Shown: positions 1 through 12,039 of the stretch, piece after piece
How positions within the stretch are numbered: position 1 is the stretch's first letter
How the letters are laid out: every line of letters begins with the position of its first letter
NCBI GenBank assembly: GCA_947579665.1
Contig: OX388348.1
Span: forward strand, 12,896,001 to 12,960,000
Length of the DNA stretch: 64,000 bases
Origin: Sympetrum striolatum
Lineage: Eukaryota; Arthropoda; Insecta; Odonata; Libellulidae
Direction: 5' to 3'
The notes under the pieces: generated by a model
Told to the model about the DNA's origin: nothing
What the model saw: the letters and a program-made list of their open reading frames with translations, nothing else
The model's database searches: none
Position numbers and translations under genes: made by a program

Positions 1-139
1 AATTTATGCCATTCAGTAACTACCAAGGGAATTAAGAAGCAAGTATTTTTTTCCGCCGCACAGATAATTAACGATAGGAGAATGTATACTTGTAAAGTTA
101 ATCCTTGGATGAACTTAACATTCTCTGTGAAACTGGTAC

Positions 140-530
140 TTCAGAAGCATAACCCAAAAGTATAACAATAATCATTTTTTTTATTAATAACATGGCCGCA
201 CCATCTATAAAAAACTACAGTTACAATTAAATCCATTGTTGGGAACTATGGTTACGGTATCGAAAAATTATTTTGGAAAAATATTAAAATTTTTATCTGT
301 ATAGCTACTCCATTCATACACTACACTTTATCTTCAATTGCAACTGGTATGTCGAAGGAAAGCCGTGAAAAATTTAGGATAATCAAATCCTTTTTACGTA
401 CGTTTATAAAGCTTTAACTATTTCTGACAAACAGTATGATAAAAATTAAATACATTTTTGGAAACTATAGTGACGGTATCTAAGGGTTATTGAGAACAAA
501 ATAACATAAGGATTATTAACGATGAAGAAT
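140..530. repeat. Imperfect direct repeat, period about 219 bp
   Basis: A segment near 226-285 reappears near 445-505. Both copies share the order ATTAAATnCATTnTTgGgAACTAT then a TnACGGTATC word. Similarity is strong for about 45-60 bp and fades on both sides. It looks like an old tandem duplication with a decayed middle. No coding potential is seen. Confidence 0.55.
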
Positions 531-1184
531 CCTGCGTATTAAATGCAAAATTATAATCGAACAGAATATATAAGGATTCAATCCTGCCCAACAGTAGAAA
601 CCCAGAGGGAAACTTATCAACACCACTCAAACCGGAACCGTAAAACATCACAAGAGAGAACCACCGGCCGAATTCCTCACGAACCCTTAAAATCCTCCCA
701 GACCGAAATTATACGGCCTAGAGACAGAAAAGAGGGAAAATTGTTTTCTCCGAAAATATAGGGCATCCAGGTGGAAATGCAAATAGGACCGGACCACTAA
801 CTCAAAATCCCATCCCGAATAGTTAATAACCTTCTTCTGGGCAGATGCGGAGCATTGTGAGAATGGCGGGCTTTTCAGGGTTAGCCCGCATCAAGTGGGC
901 CCGTAATGCATGTCACCCGACTCTTCCCACACCCGCTTTGCCCTCCGAGGAACCTGACCCGCCGAGAAAAGACAACGCAGCGACTGAAGGGTGTGGAGAT
1001 GAGGGCTCCGGAATGATGTTCTAATAAGGATTCCGAGAGACGATTCTTGAGAAGTGCCAAGATTTTCGGGTGCGGAGGGATGTCATCCCGTGGTGGACCT
1101 CTTTCGCAGAAGAATATGCGTCCCTCGCCATTCTATCTACTGCTGGTCCACTTATACGCGAACCTAATACCGAAATAATCTCTA
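531..1184. other. GC-rich patch, no gene recognised
   Basis: From about 830 to 1170 base composition turns GC-rich with many CpGs. A small hairpin lies at 866-889 (GCGGGCT pairs with AGCCCGC). A 72-codon open frame at 543-761 has no recognisable domain and is probably chance. The patch could be a conserved non-coding element or an old repeat, and the sequence does not decide between them. Confidence 0.4.
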
Positions 1185-1465
1185 CATGATGGTTTGGTGG
1201 AGGGGAGAATCATTTTTGCCTAAACTCGTGGAATAATGGATTAATTTAATATAGTTCTATTGTCGCGCAACAATGACGGCGAGATTACCAGCCAAAAGCA
1301 ATATTAATTAGATCACCAATCTACGAGTATATATGATGGTGAAATTAAAGGTGGGACAGAGCGCTTTTCTGTCCTAAAATCGTAAAATAAAGGATTTCAT
1401 TATCACGTAACAATGATGGCGAAATCACCAGCCATAAGTAATTAATGCAATGATCAACAATTATA
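1185..1465. repeat. Tandem duplication, period about 147 bp
   Basis: Two adjacent units begin at about 1185 and 1332 with yATGATGGT. Both contain a TTTCAT/TCTATTGTC-like block, then gTAACAATGAyGGCGA, then a yACCAGCCA word. A third start may lie near 1450 (CAATGATCAACAAT). The units are clearly related but substituted and carry small indels. The shared core holds a CAACAATG word, as in other arrays of this window. Confidence 0.65.
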
Positions 1466-1890
1466 ATGAAAACAGGCAACTAGCTTCCGCGCTCTAATTG
1501 GACCTAACGAACTTAATAACAATTATATTGTAATGTTTTGTCTTTAACAGACAATTTGAAAATCAAAAATATATTATAATGCTTTGTCTTTGCATGACCT
1601 TGCCACCAGGCTTGCGGCCGATTCGCAAAGATTTTTATAATAATAATAATATATTCTGCCGGTGAAGTATCTAACAATTGAAACAAAGATTAGTTTAAGA
1701 ATTAAAACAGATAACAACTATATATGGTTTAACTGAATATAAGGCACATTAACAATAATACGCGGCCGCCTTAGTAGGTAACAATTGCAACAAACAATTG
1801 TTAAAGCTAATCGCCAAAATTATGAAAAACAAGATATTCTATCCTTAAAACTCCATGGGCTGCATTGGCATTTGGAAAGATCTCGAGAGG
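1466..1890. repeat. AT-rich spacer with 46-bp duplication and short TAA run
   Basis: At 1525 and 1571 the same 21-bp phrase recurs (ATATTrTAATGyTTTGTCTTT), giving a 46-bp tandem duplication. A short (TAA)n run lies at about 1637-1652. The remainder is AT-rich without open frames of interest. Confidence 0.5.
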
Positions 1891-1946
1891 CACCTGTCAC
1901 CTGGATGATCACCTGTTCACGTTTGACCTGACTTGGGTAACACCTG
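1891..1946 (+). promoter_or_regulatory. Cluster of four CACCTG E-boxes
   Basis: CACCTG occurs at 1891-1896, 1898-1903, 1910-1915 and 1941-1946, all in the same orientation. The word is the complement of CAGGTG, the core bound by Snail/ZEB zinc fingers and some bHLH dimers. Four copies in 56 bp is far above chance for a hexamer. The spacing is irregular and there is no obvious underlying repeat unit, so it may be a functional site cluster. That function is inferred. Confidence 0.4.
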
Positions 1947-3673
1947 CAGCCGTTTCATCGAACATAAATCTAGAGTTTTAAGTCCACACAAATGTCCATA
2001 TTGTGATGAAACACTTCAATAAAATAACGTTAATATCACATTCCAGGAAAGAAAAGATAGTTTAATAGCATATGAAACGAAAAAGAAAGATAACAGATGC
2101 TTCCAATTATCCACAGCCAAAATTAGAAAACAAATTTAAGTGATGACATCTTAATATTTCTACTTATTTGTATAGGAATATCAGTAGCATATCTACATAC
2201 CCTAAATTTATCAGTTTATAATTAAATTCTATTTAATTACCAGCCACTGAAATGGATGGTAAAACGAGTAAGTATATACCTTCGCAATAAGGTAAGCTAA
2301 CATTCAAACCTCTCGAAATGCCTAAAAAATAATCCACTTTCCTCTCCAATTCAGTACCTCAAATTCTCCCCACTGTTAACATAGGAAAGCGGTGCTAATC
2401 CCCGAAATTTACTGATTTCTCTATGTTTATGGTATCACTTTCCAACTGGTCCAGCCGCGTCCATTAAAATCCCTCATGCAAACTAGATTGACCGAATTGG
2501 ATCCGGAGGATGATCGAGAAGGTCCTGGGACCGCTGTGTACACAGGGTAACTAATCGTAAGTTCAAAATGCTCCTTTGTTGGCATATGAGATCAAAGACC
2601 CTGGAGATGGAGCCAGCACATACATAAAATCTCCCGTGGATTACGTTACCGTTATGGCTTGATGAGGGATCGCGTTTCTTACGGGTTTATATGGGTACAA
2701 AAGCGGGAGTCTTCTCCAAAAGTGCAAGCTATATTTAACGCAACGACGAGAAGGTTCAAAAACGAAGAGTTCCGATACGACATTAAACGATATAGGGCAC
2801 TAAAGGATATAAGGAATACAAAGGGAAAGTGCAGCTCCGAAATTTAGACGGGGTAAAACAAAGGCTGGGAGCAATTAGCTGGAATACCCCTACTTAAAAA
2901 ATCCACTCCCTATTTAAGCTGGAGAAAGGAGAGGCTATAAAAATCTCCAAATGATAATCACGGTCGTATTTCAACGAGTAATGCGACACTGATCAACATA
3001 ACTAAGAATTAAAGCGTTTATACGCAACAGAAATAGGTTTAATTTAACTTAAAACTTAACGTGGACTAATGGCGCGGATTGTGAGTTAAAAATGTAAAGA
3101 TGGGGTTCTTTTGAAGAATAGAATTCTCTGAACGTAAACATGAAATAAAAAATTTAGGTTTACGACTTATAATTTACAATTTGGCTTAAATACTCAAATT
3201 TATTCATCATTAATAAATTACGAAGCATTTATGAAGGCCTTAATGAATACTAGCAATTCTTCCTTAAACAAAGAGCCTAACGAGAAAGACTAAAAATAAT
3301 GTTTACTTTGAGGTTGACATTCCGAGAATTTCTCTGAATTATTCACTAATATACAATTTCCAAGCGGAGTACACTTGGCAAAGATAAAAAAACGACAGAA
3401 TTGTTTTTTGCGAAAATTAAAGGAACTTTTTCATAGGATTCGAAGAAATAAATTGGCTCACATAAATATAAAATATCCACTCTATCCACATAGAAATTGG
3501 GCCACCTCAACCACACTTAAAATTCGTAAATTAAGCTGTATTTGTTGGACATTTAAGATACCCATCTAGAAATACCCTAGAAATTATGAAAAACTAAGTA
3601 ACGAATTGCATAAATTGTGGACCCTAGCATAGCGTAACAATACGCATTACAATAAACGAAGCTGAAGATTTAT
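1947..3673. other. Non-coding, AT-rich with a mildly GC-richer middle
   Basis: Between about 2440 and 2950 GC content rises modestly. Short palindromes such as GGTCCTGGGACC (near 2519) and TGTGTACACA (near 2536) occur there. Open frames at 2659-2847 and 3375-3569 (62 and 64 codons) match nothing I recognise. No repeat family is identified. Confidence 0.35.
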
Positions 3674-3925
3674 GATACAATTGTCATTTACAGCAATAGA
3701 TAAGTAACAATGAGCAAGGAGTACATAAAAATGAACGACGGCACGATTGTTGAAATTCAAGTGGATTAAAATCAACAAAGGATACATTGTTAACTTAGAG
3801 CAATTCTTATTTAAAGCAATGGTAAAGTAACAATGATGGATTACTGAAATATGATCGACTGTACGATTGATGAAATTCAAGTAAATGAAAATTCAACCAT
3901 TGAGACATTATTATACTGCCATAAC
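3674..3925. repeat. Tandem duplication, period about 107 bp
   Basis: Units start at about 3674 (GATACAATTGT) and 3781 (GATACATTGTTA), with the stub of a third at about 3902. Both full units contain AAGTAACAATGA, then a CGACnGnACGATTG word, then TGAAATTCAAGT. A 77-codon minus-strand frame (3647-3880) only reflects this repeat, since its two halves resemble each other. Again the unit core carries AACAATG. Confidence 0.65.
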
Positions 3926-4039
3926 AATGCAGCTAGTTCTCCCCTCTATAGATTTTATAGTAACAGAAAACAATAAGCAATTTTGATGAAATTTTCTTTC
4001 CGTAGATACAGATAAATAATCAACTCATTAATGCTATGG
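3926..4039. other. Short AT-rich spacer
   Basis: Nothing recognised beyond low-complexity AT-rich sequence. Confidence 0.3.
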
Positions 4040-4950
4040 AGGAAGAAGCGTGGGATGGGGAAAAACATCCTTAAGCCTCCACCAGTATTTCAAGATGTTT
4101 CCTCAATCTACATCATTCGAAAAATAATTTTTCAGTTTTCCTGTAATTTGGAGCAAAGAAATTCACAAAAAGATTGATAAAGCCCAGAAAGGCATAACGA
4201 TTTGTCTTAATTTATTCCGAAAACAAGACAGAAAAAACCTTTCAACGCAGAATTTCCCCGAAAGATAAGGCACGTCTTGGAACGCCTGCCACACTTCCTT
4301 AGTCCGAGGAACATAAAACACCATCGGGACATCTCCGCGAGAGAAACCATTCCGGCGATTGAGGAAAAAGTCGACGCGATTTTTAAGAGATTAACCGCCA
4401 TTTTCCCTGCCCCTTTATCTCCGGAAAAAATTAACTTTCACGCGGCTCCACCTTGCTTCTGTCCACACCAATATTGCCGTCATTAACGTTAATTAAAGAA
4501 GGGGAAGGGGTTTCCTGAACCTCCGTCTCTTGAGAAGCATTCCCTATCCGGGGTACCCACTGGTGACGGTTGCCCCCCTCTCCCGACGCCCTCCCCTCCA
4601 CGCCCTCCCACACCCGATTCCAACCTTAATTTATTCCGTGTCAACAACGAACTCAATTAAAACGGGTGTCTCTAGAATTAATCTCGCCGCCCTCCGTGGT
4701 CTGTTTCACGGGGTGGCGCGGGAGTCGGAAGCAGTTGAAGAAAGGGAACGACGCCGGACTGCGCGAAGAGGAGAAAGAGGGAATGAAATAATCAACTGGG
4801 GGAAGGCTGCTTGGTTTCCAAGACCGCTTGTTCCGTTTTTCATTTCTTCCCCGAAACATGTTTATAGGAAAGCGTTGCTAAGGTATATATGCGCCGTCTC
4901 TAACGCCCTAACAACACCGCCTCTCCAAAGACTTTCTTAGTAACAGAAGT
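4040..4950. other. Large GC-rich CpG-containing patch
   Basis: About 900 bp of markedly GC-richer sequence with frequent CpG. Overlapping open frames occur on both strands (plus 4530-4940, 136 codons; minus 4207-4401, 4431-4613 and 4653-4859). No frame shows a recognisable motif, and their overlap argues that stop codons are scarce here because of composition. A strong minus-strand G-run cluster lies inside (listed separately). Confidence 0.45.
4573..4615 (-). other. G-quadruplex-capable tract (minus strand)
   Basis: The plus strand is a run of C-blocks (CCCCCC, CCC, CCC, CCCC, CCC, CCC, CCC). The minus strand therefore has seven runs of three or more G in 43 nt, separated by loops of 1-6 nt. 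This satisfies the usual G3+N1-7 definition of an intramolecular quadruplex, with an i-motif possible on the opposite strand. Confidence 0.7.
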
Positions 4951-6089
4951 AATAATGTAGACCAAACTGAATTACATGTATGCCCTTTAATAAATTTGGG
5001 TTTACGTTTGTGATAAAAAAAGAAGAGATATACATAAAATTAAAATATTGAGTAAGCAGAATCATAAATTTTATACAAGATATGTTGAATATTTAAGTAA
5101 TATACGTAACATTAAGAAGAAATCAATTTACTGTATTTAAATACGAAGTATACCTAGTTAGAGTTTTCGTCACGTAGGCATAGAAAGAAAGTTTTCCATG
5201 AATAACTTTAAAGTCTATGAAAATACTCATTAAAAAATTCCGCTTACTACTACACGCAGCATAATCTAACATCCGTGTAAATTATTGTTTTTTGCAGGAA
5301 GAAATAAACGAGATACTACAGAATTAAACAGTTAATACTAAGTAATGATTAATTCAAGGTTATAATCTTGTAAAGCTATCTAATTTTTCCCATTCCTATC
5401 GCCATTGAAAATTCCATTACATTGATTGTAACCTAATTCCTAATAAATCATTTATTGAATAGCAACACTGAATGATTTACAAATTTTTAGAATGAATGAA
5501 ATCAACTGCAATGATCAATTCCACTAAATGTATAATTAGCCGCATAAAAAAATGACTCAATCCCACAGAATTAAACGCGTTTAGCTGCATGACACGGATA
5601 TAATTTCCGTCACTTTAAAACTTCATACTGCGTATAATTTTAAACGTAACAGGAATGTAAGATGAGGCTATTCTGTTTTTTTTTCGCAGTATATTAGAGA
5701 ATCTAGAAGAGTAGATTAGGAAAGGATTTTGGTGTTACTTCACCACCTGCCAAGCACCACTGGCGGCTCACGGGATATAACTCTAAATTCTTAACATCGA
5801 TCATAATTTAAGCTGGCAACAATCACTCCACACAAACACTAAAAAAATGATCAAAGTGAAACATCCTGTAAACACCATAATAACTTATTTACAAACATGG
5901 GATCAGAGAAGGCATAACAATATCAAACGGAGTCCCTGAAGGTGTAAAAATCAACGTAAAAATGGCGCTTGAATCTTGCTGAAAGCCCAAGGTGATACAT
6001 TACGACCGGGAGCTGCATTCACAGTTACGACACTGCATTAAAATGTATACGACGAGTCATTTTCCATAGGCACTTGTTCCGACACGCAT
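4951..6089. other. AT-rich spacer, nothing recognised
   Basis: Low-GC sequence without an open frame of note. A slightly GC-richer stretch at about 5740-5775 contains a CACCTGCC word. No tandem unit or mobile element could be delimited. Confidence 0.3.
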
Positions 6090-6400
6090 ATGCCTGCACC
6101 TGCCCCTTTTTCAAGCGAGGGGGTGGGGGGGAAAGTATTATAAACAAGAACGACAGAGATTTAGAGGGGAGTTTATGAGGAGATGTGGGATGACAAGTTT
6201 AGGGGCGAGGGAGGCTGCCAAGAGGATTGGAGGAGAAGCAGTACAGGGGGGAGGAGGTTAAATGCGGGGGGCGGTGCTCTAGCGATACCTTATGGCTGTA
6301 AGGATTTCGAGTGGGTGCCTATGATGCCTTCCACCCACGCCTATGGGCTAAAAGGAAGAAATTTAGCAAAAGAGTGGAGATAAGGCACCGTAAAATGTCA
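6090..6400 (+). other. G-rich, purine-biased patch
   Basis: The plus strand is strongly G-rich from about 6115 to 6285, with runs of five to seven G near 6118-6131, 6245-6251 and 6266-6271. The 66-codon frame at 6183-6383 is rich in Gly and Arg for that reason and has no known domain. Quadruplex formation is possible but the runs are widely spaced. Confidence 0.4.
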
Positions 6401-8269
6401 GCCATTAGCGTGAGAAACACAGGGAACAGTTTTACAACTACGCTGTCATGAAAAGGTGTAAGACAGGTCTGAAAATTAAAATTTTATGGCTGAAAAATTT
6501 TGCCAAGTCACGAACATATGTAGGTTGATGGCTTGGAGGGAAAAGTAGTTGTGCCCCGACATTACATTAACAATAGATAATAATCAACAATGCATCGAAC
6601 AATGTAGAGCGTCACCACAAGATATCGAAACTTGGTTGTTTCATTCCGAAAATCTTACAGCAATAGCTGATTGTGAATTGGTATGCAGGTGTTTTTGTCA
6701 ATGATCTAAGATGAAATCATAAATATTAGACAAATAAATTCCTCCATTGTCGTTCCTTTAGAAAGATTAGTTAATTAAATTTAACTTCACTGAATTAATT
6801 AATTAATTAATACAATAATAAACAATTGGTTGAAAAATCACACTTAATTGAATTGCTCAATAAACAAAGAGACGAAATATTACAATCCACATCACACCTA
6901 TTAAACCAATTTATGCCACAACAATCGAATCTCGCAAGAATTCATAAGTAATAACCTTTTCCCTAATTTATCAATTTACAATGGCACGAAGAAAGTCAAC
7001 CATTGCTACTCACTAATAAGTATTCAAAATCATCACTAACATCAGTTATGACTCACGTAGAAATCTGCAAAAAATTCATACACATTGCGAGTGCTTCGTA
7101 CGACGGGAAAATATGATGTCAATGCCCCGAAAACTTCAAGACATCTCAGAAAAAAACATGGAACACCAAATATACTGAGACTCTACTTGCGAGTTGCAAC
7201 GGAAGGCAAGCGAACCCATGTCATGTGAGAAATCGGTTCATTTGTTCAATATACGGTTACATTTGCTACCACGCCATGAGACTTGGTAATTTGGCTGCCA
7301 GAAATTGCAAGACTGCTTGGCGCTAGCCAGCTCTACGTCCTAGAGATACTACGTAATTAATCTACGGAGAAATTCAAGTAATAAATATTTTACTATTATA
7401 AATTATCATTATACAATGCTATTTGCGTTATTATACATATTCAATGCCCTCTCTTGCGTTAACCAGGATGAATATATTACTACATAGAGACTACAACAGT
7501 GAAGTATTTCTTCAAAAGAATTTAGCAAAATTGGAAATAATGTATGAAATTCAAAGCTAGAATACAATTGACAAATTCCAGCGATAATTAATCTGGTGTT
7601 TCCACCTAAAGTCATCATAAATTAATAGCAATAAAAAATTAAACAACACCCACTTTCTACTAATATTTTCAGCTTCTGGAACTTGAATAAATTTTACACC
7701 AAATTCAATTCACCAGTTAAGGTGTACTTCGCGAATTACATTATATAAATGACCACTTACATGAATTAGCGAAAATAAAGCATTAGTTTGCAAGAGCTGA
7801 AAAATAAATTGAGCTAAGATAATTACCAAAGGAAATGATCACCCAGATAGTATGAAATTAATGATATACCAGTACATTTAACATAAACTTCAATGCGAGG
7901 TATCTAAGAAATATACGTTGCCTAAAACACAAACCTGAGGTGCAAAATTCAGCGACGGATGATACGCAAGAAACTCCCTAATTAACTATCAACTGCAGTC
8001 ATTCACAAAGTAAGGAGCGAAATGACACAGAAAACAAAACAATGTAATCCCATTTCTGGACTAATTTGTAACCTAGAAAGCGCATCCCAGACAAACAATG
8101 TAAGAGTCGGGCATGCAGGAAAGCTCTGGAGTCGCGTACAAAACTGTATGGATTCCACTTAAGAAGCAATGGAGGCAACTACACAGCACGAGATTTACTA
8201 AGCTACTCAAGTGCATGGATAAGTTACCCCTTACACTCAGCGCCCAGGAAAATTATTAGCATATTTAGT
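6401..8269. other. Long AT-rich spacer with (AATT)n
   Basis: An (AATT)n run lies at about 6793-6812. CAACAATG-type words cluster near 6566-6608. A 69-codon minus frame at 7409-7618 is unremarkable. No gene or delimited transposon was seen. Confidence 0.35.
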
Positions 8270-8660
8270 TCTCGCGGACTGCTGTACTAACCGAGGTTAA
8301 ATGCCTCTCTGCAAAGAAGGCGTAAAATTCATTTGGAACCGTTTCATAAACCCCCTGGAATAAATTTCTTGCACGTAACGGCGGAGAGGAACTCCTGCAA
8401 GGAAACCTGCGAAATGCGGTCGAGAAGAATTCAGAAAATTGAATGAAACTATGGGATCAGAAATGAGGAAGTGCCGTGCTACATTGCGAAGACAAGAATA
8501 ACGATTAGTGGGAGGAAAAAGAGGTTGGTGTTGCACCGAGGAGCAGCCGTATGATGAAAGACGAGTTTTGCGGGAAAATGGCAGGCGAGGGAAGAATACG
8601 GATGAAGCATTAGCGGACTTAAATCACGCTAAGCCACCAGAAGATGAAGAAACTCCAAGA
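8270..8660. other. GC-richer patch
   Basis: Moderate GC with CpGs. The 79-codon minus-strand frame 8297-8536 has no recognisable domain. No repeat structure was detected. Confidence 0.3.
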
Positions 8661-9439
8661 GGGAAAAGAATTACGTGAGTGGCTCCATAACCTTAGCTTC
8701 GGACGAGTAACTATTCTAAATAATGATCACCCATGCGCTGGCGTAGATCCAGGTCCTAAAAAGATGATGCATTAGCGTAGAAAGCCCAACAATACTGTGA
8801 CTATAATGCTATTTTAGAACGTGCCAAAATTGTGCCTTACTCAGGCTAGTTTCAGAGATCGATTGCCCATAAGTTTTAAGTAGAATGTCGCCTTTCCAAC
8901 GTCAAACAGTATACTATTCAAACGCCATGGGTACCATTGAGGAATTTCTTTCCAAAAATGCCATGCAAATTAGAGCGGATGGTCCAAAGAAATCAAAGAC
9001 GGTATTTCACCAGATTTCAATTGACAGGAGATAGATTACTATATCATCAATTGTAATGACTCAGGGTGCTGTCTAACTATAAAATAAAATATGGCGGAAT
9101 AGCTCCTAAAGAGCTTCCATTGACGGTCATAAAATAATATTCCAACAAGGAGCATGAATGGTTTCCTTTGCATTTACATCAATTTTTCTGGCAAAAATTT
9201 ACAATGTATACTATTTCACTGTCTATTTAGTATTGTTAAAAGAATAAATTGATGAGAAATGGAATGTAAACAAATAGTTTTGAGGAAGTCATATTATTGA
9301 ACACGAAACTAGGGTAGTTTTAAGAAACAAAAGCTTCCATTTTGATAAGTATTAAACCTAGTATTTCTGAAAGTTCCTAAGGGGGCAAAGAACCTACTTA
9401 ATCCCTAAACATCGCAAAAACTGAGGAAGAATAATTCTA
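8661..9439. other. Mostly AT-rich spacer
   Basis: No open frame, tandem repeat or known element was recognised. A few CpG-bearing words occur near 8690-8770. Confidence 0.25.
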
Positions 9440-9530
9440 TATGATGACTGTTCTGCTAGAAAACTGCAGCCGAGAACTGGGCTCGAGTCCCAGTCAGTTG
9501 TAAATACTTTTCCTAACTGTTTATCTTAAT
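9440..9530 (+). mobile_element. Possible decayed tRNA-derived SINE head
   Basis: GGCTCGAGTCC at 9480-9490 matches the pol III B-box consensus GGTTCGANTCC at all but one position. It is flanked by complementary ACTGG/CCAGT, as in a tRNA T-arm. No good A-box remains upstream. After the B-box the sequence becomes T-rich (TACTTTTCC), as at the other B-box sites in the window. It could be a chance T-arm. Confidence 0.35.
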
Positions 9531-9599
9531 TTTTTATTTCTTTATCTAAAATTCTACGAGTTACATAATGGTAAAAGAGGAACGCTTTGCATTACAATC
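9531..9599. other. Short AT-rich spacer
   Basis: T-rich continuation after the preceding tRNA-like site, with no separate feature. Confidence 0.25.
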
Positions 9600-10140
9600 G
9601 ACTGCAATTAAAGCGCGATGGCCATCTACGATGGCTCGTCGATAGATAAACAAGTGTTCGAGAGAAAGATAAAACCCTACTCCGGATGTGCCTAAATGTA
9701 ATCTTTTCCACTCCAAGTGGAGGGCTACCCATTCGAGCGAACATTTTTAGTTGATGATCCAGCACCGTCCTTCCATTCGCTCCATTAATTCCCTATCATT
9801 TCCAAACTGTTAACCTGGAGGTCCCTTAAAGTTCATCTCGGGCCGGAGGACGGCCACTGGGAAAAAATTGCGAAACGCTGTATGATCTCTGCGTCCGAAT
9901 GTAGCAGCGTCCGACTGCGAGAAGAAATTTATTGCAGGTACTCGCAGCCATTTCCATTTCATTGAACCGCCACTCAGACTTGGAGAAATTACCGATGGAA
10001 ATTGAACACTCTGAAGAGCATACGTTTTCGGAAGTCGCGCGAGACGTATGGAATCTCTTCTTCGCATTCCTTTTTTTTCCATGGGACGTTTTACCTTCAT
10101 TCAGTTTTACGGGTTCTCGCTGAATACGAAAATTTTCAAT
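9600..10140. other. GC-richer patch with overlapping open frames
   Basis: Minus frame 9810-10100 (96 codons) and plus frame 9932-10123 (63 codons) overlap in a CpG-bearing stretch. Neither shows a recognised domain. Base composition explains the open frames. Confidence 0.35.
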
Positions 10141-10494
10141 AGAAATTTGCCTATGAATTTTTGCAACCGTTATCGTTTAGCACAAAAATAGTAGGCGTTC
10201 ATGTTTAATATTTTTTCTCTTTGGCTTGGCGTTTCATTGCTTAATAATTTCATAGCCCTACAACAATACAGTTAGAACGAAGACAATGAAAAATTAGTGC
10301 ACATTCAATTGTTGTCCTTCGTATGCTAATACTACAACAATGACCGATTGAAATGTATTGATTTACAATTTACCAACAATGCAACCTTTTCGAGTCTGAC
10401 CAATTTACTAATCAATATAAGTCCTTCTAATGTATATATTCGTATTAAACTCTAATATCAATCCACGTTAGCAAAAGAAAACAAATAAGTAAGG
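10141..10494. repeat. AT-rich spacer with weak CAACAAT periodicity
   Basis: CTACAACAAT occurs at 10258 and again at 10332, followed by AACAATG near 10376. This suggests a very decayed duplication of about 74 bp. Similarity outside the shared word is low, so the repeat is only tentative. Confidence 0.3.
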
Positions 10495-10550
10495 CGTACC
10501 CTGCTACATGCGAAAAGGCGCCTGGAAGGTAGTAATTCTACAAATATATT
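10495..10550 (+). mobile_element. LINE 3'-tail fragment (same family as 28965-29023)
   Basis: The order of words matches the better preserved tail at 28965: TACCCTGCTACATGCG, then an AAAGGCG core, then a GTAG-TAATTCTACA ending. There is no coding remnant upstream, so only the last part of a 5'-truncated copy remains. The (TGTAGA)n tail is reduced to a single degenerate word. Confidence 0.45.
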
Positions 10551-12039
10551 AAATGATGACCCTTGCTATGTATGGTATTTTCTGAAAGTTATCTGAAAGG
10601 TCACTTTTAATCTAAGAAGAAGAATAAAGATAATAATTTCTAAGTATGATCCGCATATAATTAAAGGATCGATTTTGTAGAAAAATTCATTCATTTAAAC
10701 GGTAGAAGAATCTACACTAAATCATTCACAATTTAACCGACAAAACATCATCGATAATATTGCAGTTCTAATAAATACTAAAATATTCTTTACCAAGTTT
10801 AACAGCTTTAATTACTACCAAATTATTCCTTCAAATTACACAAAATCTGACTACGTTCTCAAAAAAATTGAAAGTTGAACTGATTAATTGACCAATTACT
10901 ACCAAATCATGTAGCAATAAGATTCCATTCAGAGTAATCTTTTTTCCTTAACTTCCCCATCAATATCCACCGATCAATACGACAGAAGGCAGGGGATAAT
11001 TCTCCTGCCCATTACCCGAACAATTCACGGCGACTGCCTCCGCGTTTATTTACATAAAACAGCACTAGCAATTCTCTTTCATGCATCGAAACCTTGTAGT
11101 GGAAGGCTATACGTGTTCCTAGGACTTGGCGAGCTAATCTGCACGGGATTTGCTACTGGTTGCTCACCCACGCTAGAAAGGTCGATAGGCAAGGCGGAAG
11201 GTAATTCCACAGTATCTCTATCGCAGTGATGAGGACGCAGGGGGCTTCTGTACAACATCGTGGCTTCCATACAGGATCGGAGGGTTAAAAAGACTGTTTA
11301 CAAAGCCTAGGGGATAGTGCCTCTACATCTCGAACACTTTACCGGGATTAGACATCGCAATTTCATTTGAGTTTACCTGATATATGGTTGTTGTAAATGT
11401 GCTTAAGAACTAATGTATGAACATCCTATTAGGACTGATTGGTTACGTAATAGATCATGGAAATCTTTCCAAAATGAAAAACTTGTTTATTAAGCGTGAG
11501 AGACAAAATTAAGTCTATAATAAGAACGGTAAAAGCAGTAGTTAATACCAAACTATTTGTTTTATTTCATCGTCCAGTATCGTCAGCTAGTACCTGATTA
11601 TGTTGCGAAGCGACGAAGTGGTGATTGTCATAATCATGATCATAAGTCATTGATTTTTAATATGGAATTTACTACCGTTTTTACTATTCGTATCATTATG
11701 AATAATTTACACAAAGGTACACCTCAGAAAGTCAATTTCATTTCATGAATTCTAGCATATAAAATATGTAAAATAAGAACTATTTAATGATAATAATTGG
11801 GCGACTTAAGCTTATATTACGATGAACCCTAAGTAAAGCAGGTGCAGGATAAACTATAAATTCTTCGCTTTATTAATGTAAAATAAAAACATGGATGAAA
11901 TTGAAATAAGGTTGTCAACATTTTAACGAGCCTATGTGGCATTCAAGAGGACAAAATATGCATATAATTAAATTTTACGCATTTCCGGTGACAGCGTACG
12001 CAGTAAGAATAAAATTCCTCTAGCTAAAAAAGTCTTCTT
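10551..12039. other. AT-rich spacer with a small GC-richer core
   Basis: Around 10980-11340 GC is higher, and an inverted repeat (GGCAGG ... CCTGCC) lies at about 10987-11009. The 63-codon frames at 11079-11270 (minus) and 11557-11748 (plus) are unrecognised. The rest is AT-rich. Confidence 0.3.

Noticed and set aside
1755..1775. NotI-type site GCGGCCGC suggesting a cloning scar
   Set aside because: The flanks are ordinary AT-rich genomic sequence with no vector or linker features.
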